From Aporrectodea caliginosa (Eukaryota > Annelida > Clitellata > Crassiclitellata > Lumbricidae), in assembly GCA_020284085.1 (NCBI GenBank), contig JACEVL010000103.1:368363-432362 (forward strand): a stretch of DNA of 64,000 bases, written 5' to 3'. The notes below the pieces were generated by a model that had not been told where the DNA came from, did no database searches, and saw only the letters and a program-made list of their open reading frames with translations. Shown here in pieces: positions 11,373 to 21,701 of this stretch. Position 1 is the first letter of the stretch. Every line of letters begins with the position of its first letter. The position numbers were made by a program, and so were the translations under genes.

Positions 11373-12605
11373 TTATTTCGAGCCCTTCTTTTTGTCGGAG
11401 GCGATGAGGTCTTCGATCGAAGCGTTTGTAGTCGTAGCCATCGTCTGCAACCCGATGATGTCACTGGCGGTTCCGCGTCGGTTACCAGTGTAGGTGAGGC
11501 GCCACGGTGGGTAGCAGCAGCCGAACAGGTAGTGATGAAAGTAGCGCCTGTACTCACCGTTGAGTAGATAGAGCGCCAGTGGATTGATGGCCGAATAGAT
11601 GAACATCAGGCAGAATCCGACGATCTTTAGACGTGTACACTGTCATGTTCCACTCAACTAGAGCGAAATGCCAGGACAGGACGTACACGTGACGTGGCAG
11701 CCAGCAGACGACGAAGATGACGACAAACGATAGAACCACTTTGGCGATTTTCTTGCGCGATTCGATCTGCCTGACCATAGCAACACTTTCCGAGCGCTGC
11801 CTCAGTTGCGGTGGGGCCGTCAACAATGAGGGAGAAGATGATGATGAGGCTTTGACGTCCATCTGGGAGATGAGCGCATCCGACTGACGTAGGAGGACAA
11901 TAGCAATGATGACGTAGAGACAGAGGATCACGATCATTGGCGCGGCGAAGAAGACAATGAAGCGAAATAGGACTCGGAACTTCTTGTACTCCTCACCCCA
12001 TTCTTTCGGGTACAGGGTACAGATTTGTATCGGTGGGTCGCAATGCAGACAAGGGCTGACGTGAGCTCCCACTAGATCCATGAGCGCCAGTCCGGCCGAC
12101 ATCACCCAGATGACTACTGAGGCGACGATGACGCGGGTCAGCGACCGGGAGCTGTACGAGGCCAGGGGGTAGACGATCGCAATGAACCGGTCGACGCTGA
12201 GGGCCGTAAGGGTGAAGATCGATACCCCGAGGGACAGGGTCTGCATGAACTCGTTCAGCTTACAGATGACGCTGCCAAAGTGCCACTCGGAAAAGGTGAA
12301 GATGACCGAAGTAAACGGAACAGAGAAGAGAATGAGGAGAAAGTCACCGATCGATAGATTCACGATCAGAACGTTTGGTTTCGTTCGCATTTGTTTATTC
12401 CGGAGCACGATGAAGATCAAAGTGGCGTTGCCGACGAGGCCGACGATGAAGATGATTAAGAAAAGAACGGGAACGACGATAGCCGTTGGATCGTCACCGA
12501 ACGAGTGTTCGTATCGTTGGTCGAGTTGGTCGAGTTGGTGGCGAGAGTGACCAGCAGACTGTCGTCAGGCTTCGTCGGAATGTCCGTCGACAAACTGTCG
12601 GCCAT
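11373..12605 (-). CDS. Bombesin/CCHamide-type neuropeptide GPCR, frame-disrupted
   Basis: This is a rhodopsin-family receptor of the plasma membrane, expected to bind a bombesin- or CCHamide-like peptide and signal through G proteins. Reading the minus strand: a 5' segment starting ATG at 12605-12603 encodes an N-terminus with three clustered N-glycosylation sites (NST, NST, NDT). TM1 follows with GN at about 12430, TM2 with NLSIGD, TM3 with its Cys and DRF in place of DRY, and ECL2 with the partner Cys. TM6 has RQIESRKKIAK then CWLPRH, the best family marker, and TM7 has SAINPLALY followed by helix 8 and a CC pair. The reading frame changes twice: between the N-terminus and TM1 (one base apparently missing, about 12480-12560), and before TM7 (one extra T in the TTT at 11626-11628). 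The cause is either assembly error or a pseudogene. An intron near the N-terminus is an alternative for the first change. Confidence 0.8.
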
Positions 12606-12789
12606 CAGGAGGTTCTAGTTCGGTCAACTGAGAACGAGAAGAAGTCGAATGACTACTTGCTTGTGCTGCTGCTGCTATGGCTGCTGAAATCGTCCGACTG
12701 AGAGCGATTGCTGTGGCGCTGTCAGCAGGTAAGGTATACGGCGGATGAGGCGAATTGACCGAGAGAACCATCGCTCGCATGCACGCTCG

Positions 12790-12861
12790 CCCTCCTTTCA
12801 CGCCTACTTCCTCCCTCTTGTTTCTCTATGCTCACTCTCGCTCCTCACGCTATCACTCCCA

Positions 12862-12904
<43 letters not shown>

Positions 12905-12917
12905 TCTCTCTCTCTGA

Positions 12918-12950
<33 letters not shown>

Positions 12951-13011
12951 TCTCTGTCTCACTCTCTCTCACTCGATTCTCTCTCTCACTCTGTCTATCT
13001 CTCCACTTACA

Positions 13012-13043
<32 letters not shown>

Positions 13044-13080
13044 TTCTCGTTTCACTTCTGACTCTGTGCTCTGCCAGCCA
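12790..13080 (+). repeat. (CT)n microsatellite upstream of the GPCR
   Basis: Near-pure TCTCTC runs at 12863-12898, 12921-12955 and 13011-13040. On the minus strand this is (GA)n beginning about 250 bp upstream of the GPCR start codon, where it could act as promoter-proximal GAGA-like DNA. Protein frames across it are artefacts. Confidence 0.9.
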
Positions 13081-13505
13081 TCTCTCCTGTCTCGCCTGTT
13101 TCCTCATTGTCTCGTTTCCTTGTCCACTCTGCGCCTGTCTGCCAACGACTCCGCCTCCCTCTGTTCAGGTCTATACTCCGAAGTCTGAACGGAAATCCTT
13201 CTTTCTCTCGCAAAATTTATTCCTGCATTGAAACCTGAATTGGCTCATCACAACAGTTTTTTCAACGATCCCGAAGTAAACTGAATCAACGCAATCACGA
13301 CTAAATCCGCCCGTCAACGATAAGAACACTGTGCGTCTCATTGTCAAGACTACAGCAAAACTCAAAGCCAAATGCAGAAGTATAGACAGACAGACTTCTT
13401 TAGGGCTATGATAACGAGATTCTTGACTGTGCAAAGTCCGCAGCTGACAAGTTTTTATGGAGCGGCGGCGCTTTCAGTATCAGAAGTGAACCAGGCACTA
13501 TATAA

Positions 13506-14993
13506 AACGGACTTACCGGAATGCAAGCTGTGCCTGAAATAAGCCTTCTGCTTCCGACAGATGGCGTTTACTCAAAAAATATAGCCTATCTTCATCGGTT
13601 TCAGTTGAGGCAGAGAATGACCAGTGCGTGCGTTTTTCTTGCCCTGTGCTCATTTATACAATTGATTACCATACCGGAACCGATGGTCGCCCCAGGTCAC
13701 AAACAGTCACACTGGGATAGACCGCTGTTGAACGCCGTTTTTTCGGCTGTTAACGATAATCTACAGGACCCCTACGACCAAGCGAGACTAAGAGCCTCAC
13801 AGTCACCGCACGCATCGGATTGGTTGCATGCTCTCCCGCTTGTTGCACACGGCCTCAGACTGGAGGACGAGACCGTAAGGGTAGCGGTTGGCCTGAGATT
13901 GGGTGTGGCCATATGCGAGCCGCACGTATGCGCATGCGGTACTTCCGTTTCGTCTAGAGGTACGCATGGGTTGTCGTGCTCACTGGGATTCGGCCGACAA
14001 GCGAGGCATGTTAGCAATATCAATGTCATATCGACGTCTTATTGGGCAAATCCCCAAATTTGGTCATGTCTCCAGCTATATGCTGGAGACCTTACATTGG
14101 CTCCCTACCCGGCAGCGCATCGAGTACAGGATTGCTGCCTTGGTACGACGATGTCAGCTGGGTCTAGCACCAGTCTACCTGCGGGAGCTTTGCTGCCCCT
14201 CGGGTATTCAAGGTCGCCGCCCCCTCCGCTCTGCAGAGAAGGGGGGTGCTCTTAGTCCCATTTGCACGAACTGCAACTATGCAGAATCGAGCCTTTTCCG
14301 TGGTGGGCCCAGTGGTCTGGAACGGGCTCCCCAGGATATACGCCTGCTCCCTGGGACTTTTACTGAAGCTTTTTTACTAAGCTCAAAACTGTACTTTTGG
14401 CCGTGCTGGAGTCGGGAGCGCCTCTGAGTAGCCCTCTTGAAGGGGCGCTAGTATAAATTTATGAATGAATGAATGAATGAATCAATGAACTCATCCATCG
14501 TAGCCTCAACAGAGCTGGCATCCCGGCAGTCAAAGAGCCGTCCGGCCTGACTAGATCGGATGGCAAAAGACCGGACGGGCAGACCTTGATACCGTGGAGT
14601 GGTGGACGGACCTTACTATGGGATGCGACGGTGGTGGACACGGTGGCCGCCTCATACATTTCGGAGACAGCGGCCGCGGCTGGTGGGGCGGCAGAGATGG
14701 CCGCCGCAAGGAAGCACGTCAGGTACTCGGAGCTGGAAAGGAGATACACGTTCGTACCTGTCGCCATAGAAACCTTCGGTCCCTTCAACAGAGAGGGCCT
14801 CGACTTCTTATCGGAGACCGGAAGCCGACTGTCGAAGACTACCGGTGACACTCGCGAAACAAGCTTCCTCTTCCAAGGCCTATCGGTCATTATCCAACGC
14901 TTCAACGCGGTGGCTTTCCAGGGCACCATGTCAAGGCTGCCGGGAGCCGACGAGCGGCGAACTCTGGACAGATCCAACAGAGGATATCGATAA
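13506..14993 (+). mobile_element. Retroelement C-terminal ORF with CCHC knuckle and PD...D nuclease-like block, split by an insertion
   Basis: Two in-frame pieces, 13506-14025 and 14484-14993, encode one polypeptide. The first has SDWLHALPLVAHGLRLEDE, then RVAVGLRLG, then a Cys/His knuckle C-x-C-x9-H-x3-C (13929-13979). The second runs through NRAGIPAVKEPSG and KRPDG (14565-14579) to LLWDATVVDT (Asp at 14622-14624), then a conserved RET-x-F-L block and a stop at 14991. A CCHC knuckle followed by PD-x(n)-D and a later basic residue is the order seen in restriction-like-endonuclease LINEs (R2-like clades); this match is inference. A (TAA)n array follows from 15021, fitting a LINE 3' tail. Upstream is truncated by a stop at 13503; no reverse transcriptase is present. 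Related fragments occur at 60508-60594 and 60840-61242. Confidence 0.7.
14026..14480 (+). mobile_element. 5'-truncated CR1-like LINE (family A), nested insertion
   Basis: This encodes the typical CR1-like C-terminus: ETLHWLPTRQRIEYR, then PVYLREL, then a degenerate end, followed by the CTTGAAGGGGCGCTAG-type 3' segment and a (TGAA)n tail at 14460-14480. ATCAATG is present on both sides (14019-14025 and 14481-14487), a 7-bp target-site duplication. Removing 455 bp restores an in-frame junction in the host retroelement ORF. Other family A copies: 29486-30130 and 35165-35736 (both minus), plus tails at 5692, 25261, 48690, 50450 and 54645. Confidence 0.85.
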
Positions 14994-15019
14994 TAGAGCT
15001 ACTTTTAGCCAACACTCCC

Positions 15020-15129
<110 letters not shown>

Positions 15130-15245
15130 GGCAGCGGTAGATTTATCGTGTTATGTATAGCCCTCGAAACACACCCATAAAACTAAATCCACCGAAGCTA
15201 TATGCTATATATACTCATCAACTGCATTCAATCGATAGATGTATC

Positions 15246-15434
<189 letters not shown>

Positions 15435-15439
15435 ATAAT

Positions 15440-15725
15440 CAGGGGCGGAGACTTAGGGGGGGACAGGGGGGGACGGTCCCCCCCAAAACTTGAGGTGGAG
15501 GGGACGGAGCTGCTTATATCCCCCCCAATATTTCTGAAATATTTCATGAATTTAATAAATTTCTACAGTGCTTTCCACTGTTTATACATTTTGGTGATCG
15601 CGGAAACTAAAAAAATTTCTAAACTTCGGGAGGGCACATCCCCTCCTCAAACCCCTCCCCATGCTCTGCGCTCCGCGCCTCCGTATCTCCCCCACATTCC
15701 TTGATTCCTCCCCCAGCAGAGGGGG
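15440..15725 (+). mobile_element. hAT-like terminal/MITE sequence (CAGGGGCGGAGACTTAGG end)
   Basis: Begins CAGGGGCGGAGACTTAGG, a hAT-style end, followed by G-runs that pair with C-runs (15455-15490). Its 3' part (CACATCCCCTCCTCAAACCC, GCGCTCCGCGCC) matches 21240-21320 in the same orientation. The closing inverted terminus is not seen locally. It may instead be the left end of the hAT element carrying the transposase. Confidence 0.5.
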
Positions 15726-15921
15726 ACTAGATTAAACACTGTCTCTCGACCACTTTCTAGATTGGAACGATGTTAGTCCTAGGCTATGTATTGAAAACTG
15801 TAGCACGGCTTGAAAAAAATACATGTAGGCCTACTATCTTGAGCACTATATGGCTTGCAATTTTGAGACGTAATAATTATTACGCTGTGTTCCAATGATA
15901 TAATTATGTTGACTCGAATCG

Positions 15922-16189
<268 letters not shown>

Positions 16190-16703
16190 GCTTTAATAAT
16201 ATTAAACTACAGGTTTAACTTGAATTTATGTTAGAAATGTTTGGAATAAGCCCTAATGATGCGTGTATACGTATAGTCAGAGTGGCGTACTGATCCGTTT
16301 TTCACGCTAGCCAATTTTCTTATAGGTCTACGTGACTACGTTCAACTGTTGTTCCCCAAGTATTGCTGTTCTGGAAGGCCCGAAGGAAGTAGAGACACAG
16401 ACAGCATTGACCTGCCATGGAAGAATGGCATGACCCTGAAATGACCCTCACTTTCCGACTGAGCAGTGTCTCACTCTTAGGTTTCAAGATAAAAGTTTCA
16501 AAGTGCAGCAGAGTGATCCCCCTACAACGCATGCACAATCAGTGAATCTCGATACGATGCCCCTCCCAAGTTCAAACAGCATCAGATAGGCTTAAACCAC
16601 GGACCCCTGGATAATATCTTGTTGTATAGGAGCCCTTGCTTAGACAAATCCATCGTCAAATTAGCGCCTCTAGGACTAGCCTATATCAAATTTCTTGTGA
16701 AGT

Positions 16704-16758
16704 CGGCATGCAAATTCCAAACCCCATTTCATACAGCATGCAAATTCCAAACCCCATT
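16704..16758 (+). promoter_or_regulatory. Direct duplication carrying two octamer motifs
   Basis: GCATGCAAATTCCAAACCCC occurs twice, 30 bp apart. Each copy contains ATGCAAAT (16708-16715, 16738-16745), the consensus POU/Oct site. They lie 115-150 bp upstream of the proposed start codon of the hAT transposase. A promoter role is inference. Confidence 0.4.
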
Positions 16759-16859
16759 ATTTTCACACAGCGTTTTGGAGTTGCCTCTTGCGGTTCCGTT
16801 CTCTACAAGACGCTTTCGGATTGTCATTTTTCTGAAGTAGGCCTAAAAGTGTTTTTGCA

Positions 16860-16941
16860 ATGGGAAAGAAACGCCCATCTTCCGGCTGCGGCCCAATAAT
16901 TGGAATGTTTGAGAAAATGAGGAAAAGGAAACTTGAATCAG
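16860..16941 (+). CDS. hAT transposase exon 1 (proposed)
   Basis: ATG at 16860 opens a short basic N-terminus (MGKKRPSSG, then MFEKMRKRKLES) that runs into TCAG|GTAAAT at 16941/16942, a good donor. It ends in phase 1, which fits exon 2 exactly. Short Lys/Arg-rich N-terminal exons ahead of a TTF finger are common in this transposase family. Confidence 0.55.
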
Positions 16942-17308
16942 GTAAATAAATATGTTTCTGTAACTTTCTTAAAAGTGATTTTAACCAAATCATTATTATG
17001 GCCTACATGTACACAGATTTTAACGCGCTAGCAGCCTAGCATGTTTGAAGCATGCTTAACCTTGGCTTCTGCTAATGTTTTAACATACTTACAAAAACTG
17101 CTACTATAGTAGGCCTACCTCTACTAGAACAGTTTACGCATAGTTTCCAATGTGAACTGAGTCTTGTATGAAACTGAAAGAATGTTACCTGTAACTCCCT
17201 TTAAAAAATAAATCTATATATAGCCAGCCAGCTTTCTAACGAATATAAAGCTCAAAAGGCAGTATCTGTTACAGACGTAAGATGTGATTTGGTCACCTAT
17301 GTTAGATG

Positions 17309-17424
17309 GGTCTAGGAGAATTCCCCCTGGACAATTTCGAAGCATTTGAAGCTTGGTTGTTAACCCAATCTGTTGTCGGGGGGATTGTCCGGGGGAAATG
17401 TCCAGGGGGAATTGTCCGGATACC
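17309..17424. mobile_element. Mutator-like MITE with 10-bp target duplication
   Basis: A 116-bp element inside the transposase intron. The ends are inverted (17318-17337 GAATTCCCCCTGGACAATTT against 17396-17414, with GGT at both outer ends), and it is bracketed by ATGTTAGATG at 17299-17308 and 17425-17434. Terminal inverted repeats near 29 bp and a 9-10-bp duplication are the Mutator signature. A related fragment lies at 34580-34665. Confidence 0.75.
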
Positions 17425-17586
17425 ATGTTAGATGCTGCAGAGAAATATTTGCAAATGTAGGCTACTCACGGAGGCTGTGCTAGGCCAAGCTTGGAAAGTT
17501 ACTTACAGGATGTGTCTAAAAATGGATCATGTGGCGACGGAATTATGCTTTCAGTAGCATGTGTATTGTATGACCGCTCTGTGAAA

Positions 17587-17598
17587 ATGATGATGATG

Positions 17599-17690
<92 letters not shown>
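17587..17690. repeat. (ATA)n array
   Basis: Two TGATGA units then about 33 ATA/TAA units. They abut the 3' side of the minus-strand SINE at 17691 and probably derive from its (ATT)n tail. Confidence 0.9.
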
Positions 17691-17691
<1 letters not shown>

Positions 17692-17785
17692 GCCTACAAA
17701 ACATGTCCGCCTACGGAACTCTAACTCGGTACCTCTCGCTCTCTATGCCAGTGTGTTATCCAATGCGCTATCGGCCCCCAAATAC
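17691..17785 (-). repeat. tRNA-derived SINE, family D (head only)
   Basis: The minus strand begins GGGGGCCGATAGCGCATTGG (A-box region) and has GAGAGGTACCGAGTTAGAG in the B-box position (mutated). It is followed by GCGGACATGTTTTGTAGGC. The same head is in the full copy at 31824-32082. It lies in the intron of the hAT transposase. Confidence 0.75.
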
Positions 17786-18120
17786 GGTTTCTTGATGGCA
17801 TTAAATGTGTTCGGCCCTACTATTGATAAAGACGGGAATGCGGAAAGGGATATAACCGTGGTGTTATTTTTGGAAACCTGAAACTTAGCAGAAGTATTAG
17901 AGACACGCAGGATCTAGCGAATAGGCTATATCAACAGGCCTAATTCACAAATAATGGATCAACCACATTTGCTGCTATTTTGTGAACTTCGTTTTTAACA
18001 ACTATGGTAAATTTTATTATCATAGGCCCAGTTTCTTCCAGTTCTCAAAACATGTAGGCCTACACTTTCGCACTGCATTAGGCCTACACTTTGCTATTTT
18101 TTATTATACACTACCAATAG

Positions 18121-20282
18121 CAGGTAGCCAGGCTGTCGATTCAACCCATCAATTGCTGCCATCTTTAAATAAGGTTAACATGTTTGCATCTCAATTCCCG
18201 TTTCATCCGGACGTTAAGGTCATTCCCAAACAGTCGATAGTCAGCAAGAATGGAAAGAGAGTTTTGAGTTTCCAGGCTGGATGGTTTGCTGAATTTCCTT
18301 GGCTTCATTATTGCAATGAAGTGCAGGGCGTTATGTGTTTCTATTGCGCCAAAGCAGAGGCTTCTAAGCTTTCAAGTCTTGCCAAGAAACGTGAGACGGC
18401 TTTCATTGTTGATGGGTTCGCTAATTGGAAAAAGGGCATTGAAAAGTTTAGGGATCACCAGAAGAGCCAGAGTCATAGATTTGCTATGCAGCAACTAGTT
18501 CAATGTAGCAAGCCAGTGGACCAACAAATAAGTTAACAGAGGTTGACAAGCCAGCAGCAAGCTAGGCATTGCTTGTCCGTGATTTTCACATCTATACAGC
18601 ACCTTGCACGACAGGGACTAGCTCTGCGTGGTCATGGTGACAAAGACGGCAACTTCATGCAGTTGCTGAAGCTGAGAGCCACCGACATTCCTGGGCTAGA
18701 GCAATGGCTCGAACGCAAAGTCGATATGACGAGCCACCACATCCAGAACGAAATTTTAGAAATGTATGGACACAGCGTTGTCCGTAACATTTGTAGGCGA
18801 ATCAAGCAAGCTGGTAGTTTTGCGGTAATCGTGGATGGAACGCAGGACATGTCCCGAAAAGAACAGACGTCCATTTGCATCCGCTATGTCGACAATGATC
18901 TCTGTCCACGTGAAGAATTCCTTGGTTTGTATGAACCACCTGACACAACCGGGGAAGTTCTCACAAAATGCATTCTGGATGTGCTGCTCCGATTGCAACT
19001 GCCTCTGTCGGCTCTTCGAGGCCAGACATACGACGGCGCTAGCAACATGTCTGGCAAGTTTAAGGGGTGCCAGGCCCTTATACGGGAGAAGCAGCCGCTT
19101 GCACTGTATGTGCACTGCGGCGCCCATTGCACTAATCTGGTTTCTCAGAGTGTTTGTGAGGCAGTTGTCCCGGTTCGTGATGCCATGCAGTCGTTGCAGG
19201 AGCTGGGGTCTCTCTTCTCACAATCGCTGAAATGTAGAGCAGCCTTTGCCAAGATTGCAGAATCCGATCATGGCATTTCCAAGGTTAAGCAAATCCGGCC
19301 GCTGTGTCCCACACGATGGCTCGTTCGTGTTTCTGCTATTCAGACTCTTATGCTGCAGTACGAGCTTGTGCTCGATTGCCTCGAGGAAATGTCTCTGCCT
19401 GCAGGTGGCTCAAATGTAGCCGCTCGAGCCTCAGGCTTGCGCGTTCAACTCTGCAAAGGCTCAACTTTGCTCGCCTTGAAGATGGCCCTGAAGGTGCTCG
19501 GTCTTCTCGAAATGCTGAATCGATCGCTGCAGGCACGCTATCAAACGGTTTCTGGCATGCTGGCCGCTGTTAGTGAAACCCTGTCTGGTCTACGCGGTCT
19601 TCGAGAGGACTCGGAATTTGACAAGTTGCTTGCAGATACTGCAGATGTTGTTTCAGAACTGGATTTGGAAGAATTGCAAGTTCCACGTCAGCGTAAAACA
19701 CCACGGCGATACACTGGCGATGCGATCGCACATGTGGCCACAACAGTCTGCGACTATTACCGTCCGCTGTATTTCTTGCTTGTCGACACTGCAGTTCAGC
19801 AGTTGCAGGATCGTTTCCATGGCAATTCGAGTCTCCGCAAATACCAGGCCTTGGAGAATGTGCTGTTAACCGAGGAATGCAGGGATGTCGTGGCCGATCT
19901 ATCTGTGTACGAAGAGATCGATTGGGCAGATTTGCAGGTTCAGCTTCAGCTTTTTCGGAGAAAGCGCTCTGTCACAAATATAAGTGATGCAGTCGATATC
20001 CTGAAAGGTATGGCACCAGAGCTACGTGGCGAGTATAGCGAAGTGGAGAAGCTAGTCCGTTTGCTTCTCGTCTCACCTGCCTCGTCTGCAGAAGCTGAGC
20101 GAAGCTTCAGCGCCCTTCGCAGGTTGAAAACTTGGCTGCGCAGCACGATGACCCAGCTGCGTCTAAATTCTCTGGCAGTCTGTCATGTCCACCAGCAAGT
20201 CCTCGATTTGGTTGACGTAGATGCGTTGATAGAGGAATTTATTTCGAGGAATGAGACACGTGCATCCATGTTTTGGAAGTGA
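18121..20282 (+). CDS. hAT-family transposase (ZMYM1-like), main exon, one in-frame stop
   Basis: The spliced product would be about 747 residues (exon 1 plus this exon). From the acceptor CCAATAG at 18120 it encodes a TTF-type zinc finger (WLHYCNEVQGVMCFYCAKAE, then SHRFAMQQL) and QGLALRGH. The RNase H-like core has IVDGTQDMS (first Asp) and YDGASNMSG (second Asp). Then come CGAHCTNL (the hAT C-x2-H motif), PTRWLVRV and the C-terminal dimerisation block with SAEAERSFSALRRL, whose Glu is the third catalytic acid. All these landmarks are intact. A single TAA at 18534-18536 interrupts the frame between the finger and the core, with no shift around it. Function: cut-and-paste transposition of its own element. 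The stop suggests recent inactivation, or a sequencing difference. A domesticated gene is less likely, given the MITEs nearby. Confidence 0.9.
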
Positions 20283-20895
20283 CAGTGAACAATCACGTGA
20301 CTTCTTCAAAGGAAATGATTTCAGTGCTTGATAAACACTGGAATGTCGATTGGGTGGTGGCACTATGATTGTCATTTTTTTACTCTGTTTGTTTGCAAAT
20401 TAGGATATGACAGTGCTATCCTATGACTCTTGGGTAGTTTATCTACCTGCTTTAAAAATACAGAAATTTCATTCTCCTCTTACTGCAGGGTCTCCTATAC
20501 GGTTTAGGTAATTTACCTACCCATTTCTATATACGTTTTCCATTGCATTCTGTTTGTTTCCATAGCAACCCAATACCACAGACCTTTCACATTGACAGCA
20601 CAGGAGTTTACGTTTCTGTGTAATATTGTATTAGTATGCCCTGCAGAGTGATGGTATGCTGGGAACGTGCGGCCTGCGCATCTATAAATACATTTTATCG
20701 CTGCTAACTGGTGGACTGTTGTATAATACTCGTAAAGTTACAATATTAAGTGGGAAGTAACTTGCCTATTGTTTCGTTGCTATTTGTTGAAAGAAATTAA
20801 AAAACACTTCACTGGAACTAGTCTGACTTACATAGGCTTAAACATATATCTTTTCTACCTGACCCCAAACCGAATCTTATATCCAGACTGTATCC

Positions 20896-20901
20896 AATAA
20901 A
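20896..20901 (+). terminator. Possible polyadenylation signal of the hAT gene
   Basis: AATAAA 614 bp after the transposase stop, the first clear one downstream. Weak evidence only. Confidence 0.3.
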
Positions 20902-20969
20902 TGTTCGGTTTGACAGGATTGCCAGCAGTCAAACACTGTTCAAACTACACCTTAGCTACAAGTGACAAC

Positions 20970-21144
20970 CAGTGGCGGCGACAGCATGGGGCTAGGGTGG
21001 GCTGAAGCCCCCATATCGGCGGCTCGTGATCAGCTCCCCCCCCCAAACAAAAGTGGGAAATCACTGCCAATGCCAGAGAGAAGGGGAGAAAGGGAAGGAA
21101 TTGGAGTTTTAACCCCCAAACCTGAAATCCTGGCGCCGCCACTG
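20970..21144. mobile_element. 175-bp hAT MITE with 8-bp target duplication
   Basis: Ends CAGTGGCGGCGACAG and CTGGCGCCGCCACTG are inverted repeats with one mismatch over 15 bp. They are flanked by GTGACAAC (20962-20969) and GTGACAGC (21145-21152), an 8-bp duplication with one change. Eight-bp duplications and CAG..CTG ends are diagnostic of hAT. There is no coding capacity, so it would need a transposase in trans. Confidence 0.85.
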
Positions 21145-21189
21145 GTGACAGCTGGTTCTTATCAGCACTGAAATAATAGAGCAATTTTG

Positions 21190-21356
21190 TTCAGATGACA
21201 GCTTGAAATGCTACCATTACAGTGTGGAAATTCAAAAAATTTTAAATGGGGAGGGGCACATCCCCCTCCCCAAACCCTGCTCGGCGCTGCGCCTCGCCGA
21301 TCGTCCTTCGGCCGCTCCTTCATCCGTCCCCCCAAACCCAGGACCAAGTCTCCGCA
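21190..21356 (+). mobile_element. hAT-like MITE half or right end of the hAT element
   Basis: GGGGAGGGGCACATCCCCCT and the following GC-rich block match 15620-15715. It ends CCAAGTCTCCGC, whose reverse complement matches the GCGGAGACTT at 15445-15454. It could be the right end of a 5.9-kb hAT element starting at 15440. Confidence 0.5.
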
Positions 21357-21474
21357 GAAGCGGTCTTATGTGTACATGTTGGTAGCAGAGTGAATAAGTA
21401 AGTATGTAGGTATAGTATTTAACAAACGCACAATTGGACATCGAAAATTGAGTACCCTATGGTCCTATGGAATA

Positions 21475-21678
21475 TAAATAATAATATTCTTTATAGAAAC
21501 AATCCGGTTGACAAACGCAATTAATTCACAAGAACACAAATGACAGAAGACATAATTCCTAACTACTAACATTGCAGGCAGCCTGCAATACACGGCGCTA
21601 ATAGCAGCCTACAAAGCATGTCCGCCCTACGGGACTCGAACTCGGTACCTCTTGCTCTATATGCCAGTGTATAGAGCA
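21475..21678 (-). repeat. tRNA-derived SINE, family D
   Basis: The plus strand runs from ATAATATTCTTTATAGAAAC, through GTTGACAAACGC and CTGCAATACACGGCG, to the tRNA-like head with GGGACTCGAACTCGG (B-box reversed: GAGTTCGAGTCCC). The 5' end is truncated at a (TA)n run (21679-21700). Confidence 0.8.
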
Positions 21679-21701
21679 ATATATATATATATATATATAG
21701 C

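Noticed and set aside
11620..11635. Programmed ribosomal frameshift in the GPCR
   Set aside because: No heptameric slippery site or downstream structure is evident, and rhodopsin-type receptors are not known to use one; a one-base indel is simpler.
12182..12550. Plus-strand frame opposite the GPCR
   Set aside because: Antisense shadow of the conserved receptor coding strand; Arg-rich from reverse reading.
18756..19573. Frames overlapping the hAT transposase on both strands
   Set aside because: Shadows of the transposase core in other frames.
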